64,000 nucleotides of DNA. Source: Vibrio metoecus. GTDB taxonomy: Bacteria > Pseudomonadota > Gammaproteobacteria > Enterobacterales > Vibrionaceae. The notes under the pieces were generated by a model. It did no database searches, had not been told where the DNA came from, and saw only the letters and a program-made list of their open reading frames with translations. The DNA lies in assembly GCF_009665255.1 (NCBI RefSeq), contig NZ_CP035687.1, forward strand, positions 496,001 through 560,000. Direction: 5' to 3'. Numbering within the stretch: the stretch's first letter is position 1; every line of letters begins with the position of its first letter. Both the position numbers and the translations under genes were made by a program. This document shows, piece after piece, positions 17,812-26,983 of this stretch.

Positions 17812-18487
17812 CAAAGCTGGCCACAAAAGCACGCAAAGCTTCAAGATCTTTGATGATGAGTCCACGCTCACCTTTTTCGACTAATCCCCTATCCACCAAC
17901 TCTTTCACAGCACGGCGATACACTCGGCTCGATGTACCAAAGCGCTCCGCTTCTGGCTCCATCCTTTCAAAGCCACCTAAATTGACCCGGGTTTCATGCT
18001 GGAGCAGCAGATCATGTGCGATGTTAAAACTGATTGAATGCATCAAACGCTGCGTGTAAATGTCCAGCGACTCTTGATAATCCTGCGCTAAAGCAGAGGC
18101 AAAAAACAGGCTAAGCACAGGTTGCTGTTCAAGGCACTCTTGCAGCTTCTGAGCACAAATGACCGCCGCTTGAATCGGCTCTTCGGCCACCACATTCCAC
18201 TGACAAGACATGGCGGTAAAAAACTCCATCTCGCCAAAAAGGTGATCGTCGCACTGCACTTCACCGAGTTGAAAACGGCGTCCATTGGCCGCCAGAATAT
18301 TCATCGAAACTCGACCACAAGACACCACATATAGAAACTCAACAGGTTGGCCTTGCTGCAACAGCGCTTCACCCGCATCAAACCTTTTTGTCGCGATTTG
18401 GCACTGAGACAACGCCAGACGAAACGCAGGCAGTTGCGCATTCAAATAGCCTGAAAAACGGCCGGTAGTGTTAGCGGTAAGTTGCAT
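17807..18487 (-). CDS. Crp/Fnr-family transcriptional regulator (YeiL-like)
   Basis: 226-residue regulator with an N-terminal cyclic-nucleotide-binding-type beta-roll (residues ~30-130, EALLQQGQPVEFLYVVSCGRVSM and FGEMEFF) and a C-terminal winged helix-turn-helix (SSRVYRRAVKELVDRGLVEKGERGLIIKD). The DNA-binding end resembles E. coli YeiL, a Crp-family regulator beside nucleoside genes. No Cys pattern for an FNR-type cluster is evident at the N-terminus. It lies 123 bases downstream of the nucleoside phosphorylase gene in the same direction as pnuC, so it probably controls this nucleoside/NAD-precursor group. The palindrome at 20139-20156 in front of pnuC is a candidate binding site. Effector unknown. 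Confidence 0.8.
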   Translation of the reverse strand: MQLTANTTGRFSGYLNAQLPAFRLALSQCQIATKRFDAGEALLQQGQPVEFLYVVSCGRVSMNILAANGRRFQLGEVQCDDHLFGEMEFFTAMSCQWNVVAEEPIQAAVICAQKLQECLEQQPVLSLFFASALAQDYQESLDIYTQRLMHSISFNIAHDLLLQHETRVNLGGFERMEPEAERFGTSSRVYRRAVKELVDRGLVEKGERGLIIKDLEALRAFVASFE

Positions 18488-18610
18488 AGCGTTTTGAGAT
18501 TCGATTCACATGGGCATAGGCTACCTGTTTTTTGCACTTAGGCGAAGCTCTACGGTGATGCCTCACCCAACGAAAAATACCGTTCATTGAGCGAGGCCAT
18601 ATTATGCACC

Positions 18611-19348
18611 TTAAGAAGATTGGAATTTAAGTGCGTTTAATGCATGCAAAGCAGCACGTGCAGCCAGCGTTTCGCCCTGCATCATTCTTTGATCAGCATT
18701 GACGTATTGATTCACGCCCGCTTGCACATCTTGCTCATACAACACCACATTATTGAGAACGGAAGCGACCTGTAACCCGCGTAAACGGCCAACCGTGAGT
18801 AGCGCAGAGGTTTCCATATCCGCCGCAAGAATCCCTTTGCGATGCCAATAACGGCACAGTTCTGCTTCTTCATCGGTATAAAAGCTGTCATGCGAGCGAA
18901 CAATACCTCGGTGAGTCGGTACTGACTGCTCAGCTAAAAAGCGTTGCATCTCCAGCACCAATTCAAAGCTTGAGTAAGCCGGATAAGCGGCGCCAATATA
19001 TGCCTTTGAACCGCCCTCATCACGTACTGCACCTTCCACCAAAATCAGTTCACCTAATCCGATTTCTGACTGCATTGCGCCTGCAGAACCTACTCGCACA
19101 ATGGCTTTTGCACCACTTCGCGCTAGCTCTTCCACCGCGATGATCATGGATGGCGCACCAATCCCTGTGCTGCATACGGTGATCGGCTGCCCTTCGAACT
19201 CACCACTGAATAAGCGGTATTCGCGGTTTTCAGCGACAAGCTCTGCGTTATTCAACAAGCTGGCAATACGGTTCGCACGATTCGGCTCACCGCAGACCAC
19301 AACACGTGGCGCAACTTGAGCAACATGAATGTGAGGTTGAATGATCAT
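18611..19348 (-). CDS. Nucleoside phosphorylase (uridine phosphorylase family)
   Basis: 245-residue member of the PNP/UDP phosphorylase family, which splits a nucleoside with phosphate into base and ribose-1-phosphate in the cytoplasm. The family signature STGIGAPSMIIAVEEL and the phosphate- and ribose-contact segments (GEPNRANRIASLL, RVGSAGAM, DMETSALL) are visible. Length and motifs fit uridine phosphorylase best, but base specificity cannot be read from sequence. The ATG overlaps the pnuC stop by 4 bases (ATGA), so the enzyme is coupled to PnuC. Together they could take up nicotinamide riboside or a similar nucleoside and cleave it, which is inference. Confidence 0.85.
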   Translation of the reverse strand: MIIQPHIHVAQVAPRVVVCGEPNRANRIASLLNNAELVAENREYRLFSGEFEGQPITVCSTGIGAPSMIIAVEELARSGAKAIVRVGSAGAMQSEIGLGELILVEGAVRDEGGSKAYIGAAYPAYSSFELVLEMQRFLAEQSVPTHRGIVRSHDSFYTDEEAELCRYWHRKGILAADMETSALLTVGRLRGLQVASVLNNVVLYEQDVQAGVNQYVNADQRMMQGETLAARAALHALNALKFQSS

Positions 19349-20079
19349 GCAGTTGCCTCATTGGTCAGGTTTTTTTCTGCATTATGGCGAGCGGTTTGCA
19401 TCCAAGCTCGGGTGCCATTGGCGGCAATGAACAGCAAAATCGCGTATTCAATAGAGAGGGCATACACACCTTGCGCCGCATAAATTCCGACACTGATGAT
19501 GTTGATGACTACCCACAGAATCCAGTTTTCCACGTATTTACGCGTCATCAAAATCTGCGCCATCACCGAAAGTACTGTCATCGTCGCATCCCAGAATGGG
19601 AAAGCATCCGGAGATAACACTGGGCGATCCAACTGTGCGCCGAACAGATTCAATACATCAACGGTAATATTGGCTAAAGAAAAGAACACCGGATCGATGT
19701 AAATGGTCATCAAGATAATGCTGATCACGCTAATGCATGCCGTGAGCAGCAATTTTTGACGGCTCATCCAACGCACAACGAGCGTATCCCCTTGAGCATT
19801 CGGGCGAGTCCACGCATACCAGCCATAAATGTTGGCGCAGAAGAAAAACAGCTGGAGCAACAAGATGCCATACAGTTGGATCTGATAAAAAATCACCGCA
19901 AACAGCGTGACATTAATCAGGCCAAACAAGTAGTTAATGGTTTTTTCTTGGCTCGCAAACCAGATACACAGCAAACCAAACAGTGTTCCCACCGCTTCAA
20001 TCCACGACATGGCATATCCGCCACCGATCGGAATATTGACTAGGGTGTGGTTAATATCAAAAAAAGTCATCAGATCCAT
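19345..20079 (-). CDS. pnuC: PnuC-type nicotinamide riboside/nucleoside transporter
   Basis: 244-residue membrane protein of the PnuC family, facilitated-diffusion importers of nicotinamide riboside and related vitamin nucleosides. The segment WIEAVGTLFGLLCIWFASQE followed by YLFGLINVTLFAVIFYQIQLYGILLLQLFF is characteristic, as is the NIYGWYAW motif. About seven transmembrane helices can be drawn. Length matches E. coli PnuC (239). The start is the first ATG after TGAGAGATAG. It leads a possible three-gene unit with the nucleoside phosphorylase (coupled by ATGA) and the Crp-type regulator. A -10-like TATAGT lies at 20112-20117 (minus) with a palindrome centred 42-43 bases upstream of the inferred start point. 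Confidence 0.88.
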   Translation of the reverse strand: MDLMTFFDINHTLVNIPIGGGYAMSWIEAVGTLFGLLCIWFASQEKTINYLFGLINVTLFAVIFYQIQLYGILLLQLFFFCANIYGWYAWTRPNAQGDTLVVRWMSRQKLLLTACISVISIILMTIYIDPVFFSLANITVDVLNLFGAQLDRPVLSPDAFPFWDATMTVLSVMAQILMTRKYVENWILWVVINIISVGIYAAQGVYALSIEYAILLFIAANGTRAWMQTARHNAEKNLTNEATA

Positions 20080-20376
20080 TTGTTCTATCTCTCATTGTTA
20101 TGACTTGCCACACTATAAGGAACAATATGAGGAAAGCGAGAGGACATTTGTCCTCTTGGGTTGATGAATACCTCAAAAATAAGATCTAATAGAGACGTCT
20201 AACCGGATTAGAAAAAGTGAAGCGATGAAAGTAATGCACTGTTTTAATCAAAAATGAAAACTAGGATGGAAATTAAACAACAATATACTATGGTGTAGTC
20301 ACTTTATTTTTAAATAACCATTTCTTAGTTAAAAATTAATTCACGATAGCAATCATTAATTATCTAATGGATTGAG
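20080..20376 (-). promoter_or_regulatory. pnuC promoter with class II-like palindrome
   Basis: The palindrome AGAGGACA-TT-TGTCCTCT lies at 20139-20156. On the minus strand TATAGT (20112-20117) could be the -10, with no good -35; the palindrome centre then falls near -42.5, the position of a class II Crp/Fnr-type activator. The remaining bases (20157-20376) are AT-rich and hold no evident gene. Confidence 0.5.
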
Positions 20377-21309
20377 TTACGTATCTCTTGCTTGAAGTTG
20401 AGTCTCATAACAGCATGTCTGATTACGTCCATGCATTTTTGAGTAATACATCGCTTTATCAGCTCTTGAAATTAAATGGCGCATACTACTGTCGTTTGGC
20501 ATAATCTGAGTCACACCAAGGCTAATCGTTACTCTTACAGAACAGGTCTCTAATTCACACATAGTTTCCGCTAAGCGGATACGCAACTTCTCGGCAACTT
20601 TAAATGCTTTGTCATGATTAGAATCTCGAAGAATGATTCCAAATTCTTCACCACCTAAGCGACCAATAACATCAGTCAAGTGAAGTTCTTGTTGAATCAC
20701 TTTCACAACATATTTAATAACATCGTCACCTGCAGGATGCCCAAGAGTATCATTGACCCATTTAAATTTATCTATATCGAATAAAATAAGTGAGAAAGGT
20801 ACTCCATAAATATCATATTCTTTTATCGCTTGAGAAAGTAAAGAAGAAAATGAACGACGATTATGTACTTCGGTTAATGTATCCATCTCGGATAATATTT
20901 TTAGCCGCTGCTCTAGCATTTGCTGTTGAGTAATATTTTTCGCAGTCCAAATGACGGTTCTCTCCTCCCCTTCTAATAAAGGTAAAGGTTTTATAATGCC
21001 TTCAAACCAGATCTGCATAGGCTTAGGAACATGAGCGGGTAGCTCAATCATCTGCTCCTCTTCAAACTTATACTTCACTCTTTGGGTTGTATTTGCGTTC
21101 AATGCTCGATTGATATAACCAAGAAACTCATCGGCCATCTCGCTAGGCAGAATGTCATGCAGATGACGTCCGATAAAATCTTTACAATCAAAACCTGTTT
21201 CATTTTCTGCACCACCAAAGACATCCACATATCGTCCTGATTCTGAAAAGATAAAGATATGATCCGGTAGTGAATCCAATATGGTGTAGTAGCGATGACT
21301 TTCGCTCAT
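20377..21309 (-). CDS. PAS-GGDEF diguanylate cyclase
   Basis: 310-residue soluble protein with an N-terminal PAS domain (YYTILDSLPDHIFIFSESG to roughly residue 130) and a C-terminal GGDEF domain. The active-site motif is GGEEF at residues 219-223, so it should make cyclic di-GMP from two GTP. The inhibitory RxxD site five residues upstream is degenerate (HLTD), suggesting weak product inhibition. The frame is open from a TTG at 21366, but the ATG at 21309 has AGGG six bases upstream and starts right at the PAS domain; the ATG at 21315 is also possible. No membrane segments. It is monocistronic, between the pnuC promoter and rbsR. The signal sensed by PAS is unknown. Confidence 0.82.
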   Translation of the reverse strand: MSESHRYYTILDSLPDHIFIFSESGRYVDVFGGAENETGFDCKDFIGRHLHDILPSEMADEFLGYINRALNANTTQRVKYKFEEEQMIELPAHVPKPMQIWFEGIIKPLPLLEGEERTVIWTAKNITQQQMLEQRLKILSEMDTLTEVHNRRSFSSLLSQAIKEYDIYGVPFSLILFDIDKFKWVNDTLGHPAGDDVIKYVVKVIQQELHLTDVIGRLGGEEFGIILRDSNHDKAFKVAEKLRIRLAETMCELETCSVRVTISLGVTQIMPNDSSMRHLISRADKAMYYSKMHGRNQTCCYETQLQARDT

Positions 21310-21440
21310 GTGCATCCCTGAATAGAGAAATGAAAAAATATCGCTATAAAGTATGCTGTCACTCAAATAGGAGTCAACTGACTCTTGTTACTAAAGAAGT
21401 AAAAAAGTAAATAAAATGTATCCGCTATGCGAGGCTAATC

Positions 21441-22448
21441 TCACTTATTTAAGGAACACACACTACTACGCACCACTAAAGTCGGCTCTAACTGTACAAC
21501 TTGCGCAGTGGTGTCTGGATTTTCCAACCGATAAAGCAGGGTATCTACAGCGGCTTTGCCGAGGCGGTATTTGGGTTGATGGATGGTGGTTAAAGCAGGG
21601 GTCATAAATTTAGCAATATGCACATCATCGTAACCAATCAGGGAGAGAGCATCAGGGATTCGCAAACCTCGCTGGTTAGCCGCTTGAATCACCCCCATCG
21701 CCATCATGTCATTACACACAAACAGTGCGCTTGGCAGTTTTCCACGCTCGTACAGCTTTTCAAAAGCTTGGTAGCCACCTTCACATTCGAAGTCAGATTC
21801 CACAATCCAATCTGGATTAATGGCAATTCCCGCTTCCGCGAGCGCACGTTTGTAACCTTCATAACGCATTTGCGCTTGATGACGAATCAAAGGCCCAGTG
21901 ATACAACCAATTTCTCTGTGTCCACACTCAATCAGATGTTTGGCCGCCATGTAGCCGCCTTGCAGTGAGTTGTCTTGAATTTTGTCACTGGCAAACAGGA
22001 TTGGGCCCCAGTCCATCACGACAACAGGAATATCGGGATAACGATCAAACACATCCAACCGTTCTCCCTCAAGGGTTGAACACATCAACAATAAACCATC
22101 AACACGCTTTTGCAGCAAGGTATTGATGCTGGCTTTCATGCGTTGGTTATCGCCTTCGGTATTGCACAAGATTAGGTTGTAGCCTTGGTGATAACAGCTG
22201 CGCTCTACGCCTTTTACCACTTCACCAAAAAATGGGTTGGTCGAGGTGGTCACTAACATACCAATGGTTTTGGTGCGGTTCATTTTGAGGCTACGCGCGA
22301 GGGCGGAGGGGGCGTAATTGAGTTGCTGAGCGGCGTTATTCACCCGCTCAGCAATTTCATCACTCACAAAACGACTCTTATTGATCACATGGCTTACGGT
22401 TGAAGTGGAGACGCCAGCAAGTCGAGCGATATCCTTCATGGTGGCCAT
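21441..22448 (-). CDS. rbsR: Ribose operon repressor RbsR
   Basis: 335-residue LacI/GalR-family repressor. The N-terminal helix-turn-helix MKDIARLAGVSTSTVSHVINKS and hinge YAPSALARSLK are nearly the same as in E. coli RbsR, and the periplasmic-binding-protein-like effector domain (VDGLLLMCS, VVMDWGP, IGYDDVHIAKFMTPALTTIHQP) follows the family to its end. It should bind the palindrome at 27471-27488 and release it when ribose is present. It is the last gene of the rbsDACBKR operon, 10 bases after rbsK. Confidence 0.95.
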   Translation of the reverse strand: MATMKDIARLAGVSTSTVSHVINKSRFVSDEIAERVNNAAQQLNYAPSALARSLKMNRTKTIGMLVTTSTNPFFGEVVKGVERSCYHQGYNLILCNTEGDNQRMKASINTLLQKRVDGLLLMCSTLEGERLDVFDRYPDIPVVVMDWGPILFASDKIQDNSLQGGYMAAKHLIECGHREIGCITGPLIRHQAQMRYEGYKRALAEAGIAINPDWIVESDFECEGGYQAFEKLYERGKLPSALFVCNDMMAMGVIQAANQRGLRIPDALSLIGYDDVHIAKFMTPALTTIHQPKYRLGKAAVDTLLYRLENPDTTAQVVQLEPTLVVRSSVCSLNK

Positions 22449-22458
22449 GTGTTTTCTC

Positions 22459-23379
22459 CTATGAGTGTTCTGCTAAAAAGGCATCAACTTCCGCACGAGT
22501 GGGAATCGAGGTTTGTGCACCAAAGCGTGTTACCGAAATTGCGGCAGCAGCATGGGCAAACTTAATGGCTGATTCTAGAGGCATTTCTTGCAACAAGCTA
22601 GTCACCAATGCACCGTTAAAGGTATCACCTGCGGCGGTGGTGTCCGTGGCTTTCACCACAAAACCGGGAATTCGTTTCCCGCGACCATTTTGACTCAGCC
22701 ACACGCCCTTTGAGCCAAGGGTAATGATCACAATCTCGATGCCTTTACAGTGTAAAGCGTCCGCCGCTTGCTGCGCGCTGGCATCATCCGAGACCGTAAT
22801 TCCGGTGAGCACTTCCGCTTCGGTTTCATTCGGCGTGATCAAATCTACACACTTCAGCAACTCATCAGGCAGTTCACGGGCTGGTGCAGGGTTAAGAATC
22901 ACATTGGTTTTGGCCGCTTTGGCTTCTTGCGCTGCTTTTAAAATGCCATCAAGCGGTGTTTCCAGTTGCATCAGCAGATAACGTGCATCACGAATCGCCG
23001 TAAGATCGGGCTCAATAGCAGCGGCCGTCAGCTTGGCATTGGCTTCTGCAGAAATACAGATGCTGTTCTCACCACTGTCAGAGACTTGAATCATCGCAAT
23101 ACCGGTTGGGCAGTTCGGTTGCAGCTTCACGCCCACCGTATTAATGCCATCTAGCTTAAAACTTTCACGAATATTAATGCCAAACGAATCATCGCCAACA
23201 CAGGCAATGAAACCGACATCCGCTTGCATACGCGCGGCGGCAACGGCTTGGTTTGCCCCTTTTCCGCCCGGAATGACTTGATAATTGCGCCCGTGTAGGG
23301 TTTCTCCGGGGCGAGGAAATGAAGGCACTTGCAGCACATGGTCTGCATTGACGCTACCCAGAACCACCAACTTATTCAT
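22459..23379 (-). CDS. rbsK: Ribokinase RbsK
   Basis: 306-residue PfkB-family sugar kinase that phosphorylates ribose to ribose-5-phosphate with ATP. The first PfkB signature region GGKGANQAVAAARM and the second, DTTAAGDTFNGALV with the catalytic Asp in AAGD, are both intact. Length matches E. coli RbsK (309). AAGGAT precedes the ATG. It is the fifth gene of the ribose operon, separated from rbsB by a 138-base gap that holds a strong hairpin, and it completes uptake and activation of ribose begun by RbsDACB. Confidence 0.95.
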   Translation of the reverse strand: MNKLVVLGSVNADHVLQVPSFPRPGETLHGRNYQVIPGGKGANQAVAAARMQADVGFIACVGDDSFGINIRESFKLDGINTVGVKLQPNCPTGIAMIQVSDSGENSICISAEANAKLTAAAIEPDLTAIRDARYLLMQLETPLDGILKAAQEAKAAKTNVILNPAPARELPDELLKCVDLITPNETEAEVLTGITVSDDASAQQAADALHCKGIEIVIITLGSKGVWLSQNGRGKRIPGFVVKATDTTAAGDTFNGALVTSLLQEMPLESAIKFAHAAAAISVTRFGAQTSIPTRAEVDAFLAEHS

Positions 23380-23484
23380 ACGGTTATCCTTTGTATTGAT
23401 GAGGAAAAACAGAGTGGTTTAATGGCTGATACCCTCTTTATTCTTTGGGTAAACGAGGAAAATAAAACCAGTAAACCGCTCGGT

Positions 23485-23510
23485 TTTCCCTCCTCATGTG
23501 AGGAGGGAAA
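23485..23510 (-). other. Strong hairpin between rbsB and rbsK
   Basis: A perfect 11-bp stem (23485-23495 with 23500-23510) with a 4-base loop lies 8 bases after the rbsB stop. The minus strand continues AAAACCGAGC rather than a long U-run, so it may protect the rbsDACB mRNA 3' end or partly terminate, lowering rbsKR expression. Confidence 0.6.
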
Positions 23511-23517
23511 GAGGAGA

Positions 23518-24396
23518 TTATTTTGCAATCACTTTCAGAGCGACTGGGATGTAAGCTTCCACTTTTTCACCCTTGAGCATTTTGTCGGCAGTTTCAATAC
23601 CAATCGCGCCAATCATGTCTGGCTGCTGTGCAACAGTGGCTGCTAATTGACCGCGCTCTACCGCTGCAATGCCATCATCAGTGCCATCAAAGCCAACAAT
23701 CATCACAGACTTACCTGACGCTTGAATTGCACGCAGTGCGCCCAACGCCATTTCATCGTTTTGCGCGAAAACCGCTTGAACATCTGGGTTCGCTGCCAGT
23801 AGGTTTTCCATCACGTTCAAACCTTTAGTGCGGTCGAAATCCGCAGGTTGGCTAGCCAGCAGTTGCATCTTGCTGCCTTTCACTGCATTCATGAAACCTT
23901 CACCACGCTCACGAGCCGCAGAAGTTCCGGCGATGCCTTCCAATTGGATCACTTTGGCATCGCTACCAATCTTCTCTTCAATAAAATGGCCTGCCATTTC
24001 ACCGCCGACTACGTTATCAGAAGCGATGTGGCTCACTACCTCACCACGGCTTGCGCCACGGTCAAGCGTCAGCACTGGGATCTTTGAGCGGTTCGCGATA
24101 CGAATCGCGTTAGAAACCGCATCCGAATCAGTCGGGTTGATCAGAATCGCTTTCACGCCGCGCACGGTGAGGTCTTCCACGTTTGAAAGCTCTTTGCTTG
24201 GGTCATTTTGCGAATCCAGCACAATCAGGTTGTAGCCAAGTTCTTTGGCTTTCGCTTCGGCTCCATCCTTCATGGTCACGAAAAACGGGTTATTCAGCGT
24301 TGAAAGTACAATCGCCACGGTATCTTGCGCTTGCGCAGCAAAAGAAACCGAAGTGGAAAGTAGAGCAGCAGAGATAAGAGTGGTCAGTTTTTTCAT
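23518..24396 (-). CDS. rbsB: Ribose-binding periplasmic protein RbsB
   Basis: 292-residue exported ribose receptor for the RbsABC transporter, also the ribose ligand carrier for chemotaxis in enteric bacteria. The signal peptide (MKKLTTLISAALLSTSVSFAAQA) is followed by DTVAIVLSTLNNPFFVTMKDGAEA, almost identical to E. coli RbsB. Length fits (E. coli 296). The start is the ATG eight bases after AGGA; two upstream in-frame starts have poorer spacing. Fourth gene of the ribose operon, 60 bases after rbsC. Confidence 0.96.
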   Translation of the reverse strand: MKKLTTLISAALLSTSVSFAAQAQDTVAIVLSTLNNPFFVTMKDGAEAKAKELGYNLIVLDSQNDPSKELSNVEDLTVRGVKAILINPTDSDAVSNAIRIANRSKIPVLTLDRGASRGEVVSHIASDNVVGGEMAGHFIEEKIGSDAKVIQLEGIAGTSAARERGEGFMNAVKGSKMQLLASQPADFDRTKGLNVMENLLAANPDVQAVFAQNDEMALGALRAIQASGKSVMIVGFDGTDDGIAAVERGQLAATVAQQPDMIGAIGIETADKMLKGEKVEAYIPVALKVIAK

Positions 24397-24456
24397 TCTC
24401 ATAGTCCTTTTTGGTTTAGCCTCGCAGCCCTTGCCCTGTCGAGGCGGATTCACGTT

Positions 24457-25440
24457 TTATTTATTTTTGTTGTCTACCAAGACCGCCAGCAAAATAACCA
24501 CAGCTTTCGCAATCATTTGGTAGTAGGAGGAAACATCGAGCAAGTTCAATGCGTTGTTTAAAAATCCGATGATGAGAGCGCCGATCAGCGTGCCCATGAT
24601 GCGACCTTTGCCGCCCATCAAACTGGTGCCACCGAGCACGACAGCCGCAATCGCATCCAATTCATAGCCCATACCCGCAGTGGGTTGCGCAGAAGAAAGG
24701 CGTGAAGTGACGATGATGCCCGCCAGGGCAGCCAGTAAACCGCAGATGGCATACACGCCGATTTTGACGCGATCTACGTTGATACCTGAAAGGCGAGTCG
24801 CCGATTCGTTACCGCCCACCGCATACACATAGCGGCCAAAGCGAGTGTGATTGAGTAGATACCAAGCGCCGGCAAACACCACTACCATCAGCCATACCGG
24901 AACCGGAATGCCCAACGCGTAGCCAGTACCGAACCACGCAAAGGTGTCCGCCGTATCGGTAAATCCGGTCGAAATAGGACGACCATCGGTGTACACCATG
25001 GTCACGCCGCGCAGCAGCGTCATGGTGACTAGAGTGGCAATAAACGCCTGCACTTTGCCTTTTGCAATGATGATGCCGCTAATCGCACCCAACGCTGCGC
25101 CAGCCAGCAAAGCCGTCGGTACAGCCAGCAAAACCGGCACTTCCATCGCAATCAAACTTGCAGCGAAAGCACCACACAAGGCGAGCACCGAACCGACGCT
25201 CAAATCAATCCCTGCGGTTAAGATGACCAAGGTCATACCCACCGCGATGATCGCGTTGACCGAAGTTTGGCGCAGAATATTCAGTAAGTTATCAACCGTG
25301 AAAAAATTCGGGTTTAAGAAAGAGACGACAACCACTAAAAACAGCAGTGCGATCAGCGATTTTTGTTCAATCAACCACTCTTTGCTGAGCAGTTTTTTAC
25401 GGTTATCAGATGTCGTATTAGTCATGGTTCGGGTACTCAT
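24457..25440 (-). CDS. rbsC: Ribose ABC transporter permease RbsC
   Basis: 327-residue inner-membrane permease (E. coli RbsC is 321). Many transmembrane helices and the conserved loop RLSGINVDRVKIGVYAICG, with the signature AVVLGGTSLMGGKGRIMGTL, identify it as the BPD_transp_2 type. It forms the ribose channel energised by RbsA and fed by RbsB. The start chosen (MSTRTM) lies behind AAGGATACAGC; an earlier ATG at 25458 overlaps the rbsA stop as ATGA and would add six residues. Confidence 0.94.
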   Translation of the reverse strand: MSTRTMTNTTSDNRKKLLSKEWLIEQKSLIALLFLVVVVSFLNPNFFTVDNLLNILRQTSVNAIIAVGMTLVILTAGIDLSVGSVLALCGAFAASLIAMEVPVLLAVPTALLAGAALGAISGIIIAKGKVQAFIATLVTMTLLRGVTMVYTDGRPISTGFTDTADTFAWFGTGYALGIPVPVWLMVVVFAGAWYLLNHTRFGRYVYAVGGNESATRLSGINVDRVKIGVYAICGLLAALAGIIVTSRLSSAQPTAGMGYELDAIAAVVLGGTSLMGGKGRIMGTLIGALIIGFLNNALNLLDVSSYYQMIAKAVVILLAVLVDNKNK

Positions 25441-25454
25441 GCTGTATCCTTGTT

Positions 25455-26957
25455 TCATGCTGCGTGAGCAGGGTTACGCCCTACCGCACACGCCATTAAT
25501 TTCTCTTGATCGGCTTCGCTCGCCATAAACTCGCCGCTAATGCGCCCTTCATGCATCACTAGAATGCGATCACTCATGCCAAGTACTTCTGGCATTTCTG
25601 AGGAGACTAAAATGATACTCATACCTTCAGCTTTGAATTGGTTGATCAGTTGGTAGATCTCTTTTTTCGCACCGACGTCAACGCCGCGAGTCGGTTCGTC
25701 CAAAATCAGTACTTTGGGTTTGGTCATCAGTCCTTTAGCGATCGCCACTTTCTGCTGATTGCCCCCAGAAAGATTGCCAATAATTTGATCTCGACTTGGG
25801 GTTTTGATGTTGAACAAACGAATAAAGTCATCCACAGCAATCACTTCATCGGCATGACGAATTTGCATGCCATTGCTCAGCCGATCGAGCGCGCAAAGTG
25901 ACATGTTCTCTTTCACCGAAAGGCCTAGTACCAAGCCATCGCCTTTACGATCTTCAGAAATATAAGCGATACCATTGGCCAAACCATCTTGCGGGCTGAC
26001 TGGGTTAACCGTGCGCCCGTTGAGGTTAATCACGCCACACTCCGAAGGCAGCGCGCCATAAATCACCTTCATCAGTTCAGTGCGTCCAGCCCCCATCAGG
26101 CCAGAGACACCAAGAATTTCGCCTTTTTTAAGCGTAAAGCTGACATCGTGCACACCCGAGCCAGTTAGGCCAATCACCTCAAGGCTGATGTCACCTTGCT
26201 GCGCAGCAATGCGTGGGTACTGTTCTTCCAGTTTACGGCCAACCATCATCTCAATCAGGCCATCTTCATTGGTATCGCACACGCGGCACTCACCAATAAA
26301 TTTGCCGTCACGCAGTACGGTGATGTCGTCACAAATCTCAAAAATCTCTTTCAAACGGTGTGAGATATACACAATGCCGCAGCCTTGTTCGCGCAGTTCA
26401 TTAATGACATTGAACAGCGATTCAGTTTCGGTATCGGTCAGCGCATCGGTCGGTTCATCCATGATGATGACTTTCGATTCAAACGACAGCGCTTTGGCAA
26501 TTTCTACCATCTGCTGCTCACCCAAGCTCAGATCACCGAGCAAGGTTTTGGCACTGTGTTTTACATTCAAACGCGCGAGCAGTTGATCGGCTTTGCGGTA
26601 CATTTCATCCCACAAAATGCGCCCAAGAGGTGACGTCATTTCACGGCCAAGGAAAATATTTTCCGCAATCGTCAGCTGCGGGATCAGGTTGAGCTCTTGG
26701 TGAATAATGCTGATGCCCGCCAGTTGCGAATCTCGTGGGCCTTTAAAACTCACAGGTTGGCCTTGATACTCGATGCTTCCTGCATCTTTGCTGTAGATGC
26801 CGGTCAGCACTTTCATCAAGGTTGATTTGCCTGCGCCGTTCTCACCCATTAACGCCATTACCCGCCCCGGATAGACATTCAGGCTCGCTTTGTCCAAAGC
26901 TTTCACGCCAGGGAACGCTTTTTCAATTTGGCTCAGGGCTAAAATTGCTTGAGTCAT
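25455..26957 (-). CDS. rbsA: Ribose ABC transporter ATPase RbsA
   Basis: 500-residue double ATPase (E. coli 501). The N-terminal half has Walker A GENGAGKST, signature LSLGEQQ and Walker B VIIMDEPTDAL. The C-terminal half has a degenerate Walker A (GLMGAGRTE), signature NLSGGNQQK and VLILDEPTRGVD. This asymmetry is normal for sugar-type ABC ATPases. It drives ribose import with RbsC and RbsB. GGAG lies upstream of the ATG. Second gene of the ribose operon, 26 bases after rbsD. Confidence 0.95.
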   Translation of the reverse strand: MTQAILALSQIEKAFPGVKALDKASLNVYPGRVMALMGENGAGKSTLMKVLTGIYSKDAGSIEYQGQPVSFKGPRDSQLAGISIIHQELNLIPQLTIAENIFLGREMTSPLGRILWDEMYRKADQLLARLNVKHSAKTLLGDLSLGEQQMVEIAKALSFESKVIIMDEPTDALTDTETESLFNVINELREQGCGIVYISHRLKEIFEICDDITVLRDGKFIGECRVCDTNEDGLIEMMVGRKLEEQYPRIAAQQGDISLEVIGLTGSGVHDVSFTLKKGEILGVSGLMGAGRTELMKVIYGALPSECGVINLNGRTVNPVSPQDGLANGIAYISEDRKGDGLVLGLSVKENMSLCALDRLSNGMQIRHADEVIAVDDFIRLFNIKTPSRDQIIGNLSGGNQQKVAIAKGLMTKPKVLILDEPTRGVDVGAKKEIYQLINQFKAEGMSIILVSSEMPEVLGMSDRILVMHEGRISGEFMASEADQEKLMACAVGRNPAHAA

Positions 26958-26983
26958 AGTGTTTACTCCATGGTTAGGCGTGG

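Noticed and set aside
21371..21384. GAGTCA/TGACTC dyad between the GGDEF gene and rbsR
   Set aside because: The two arms have only a 2-base spacer and no U-run; likely chance.
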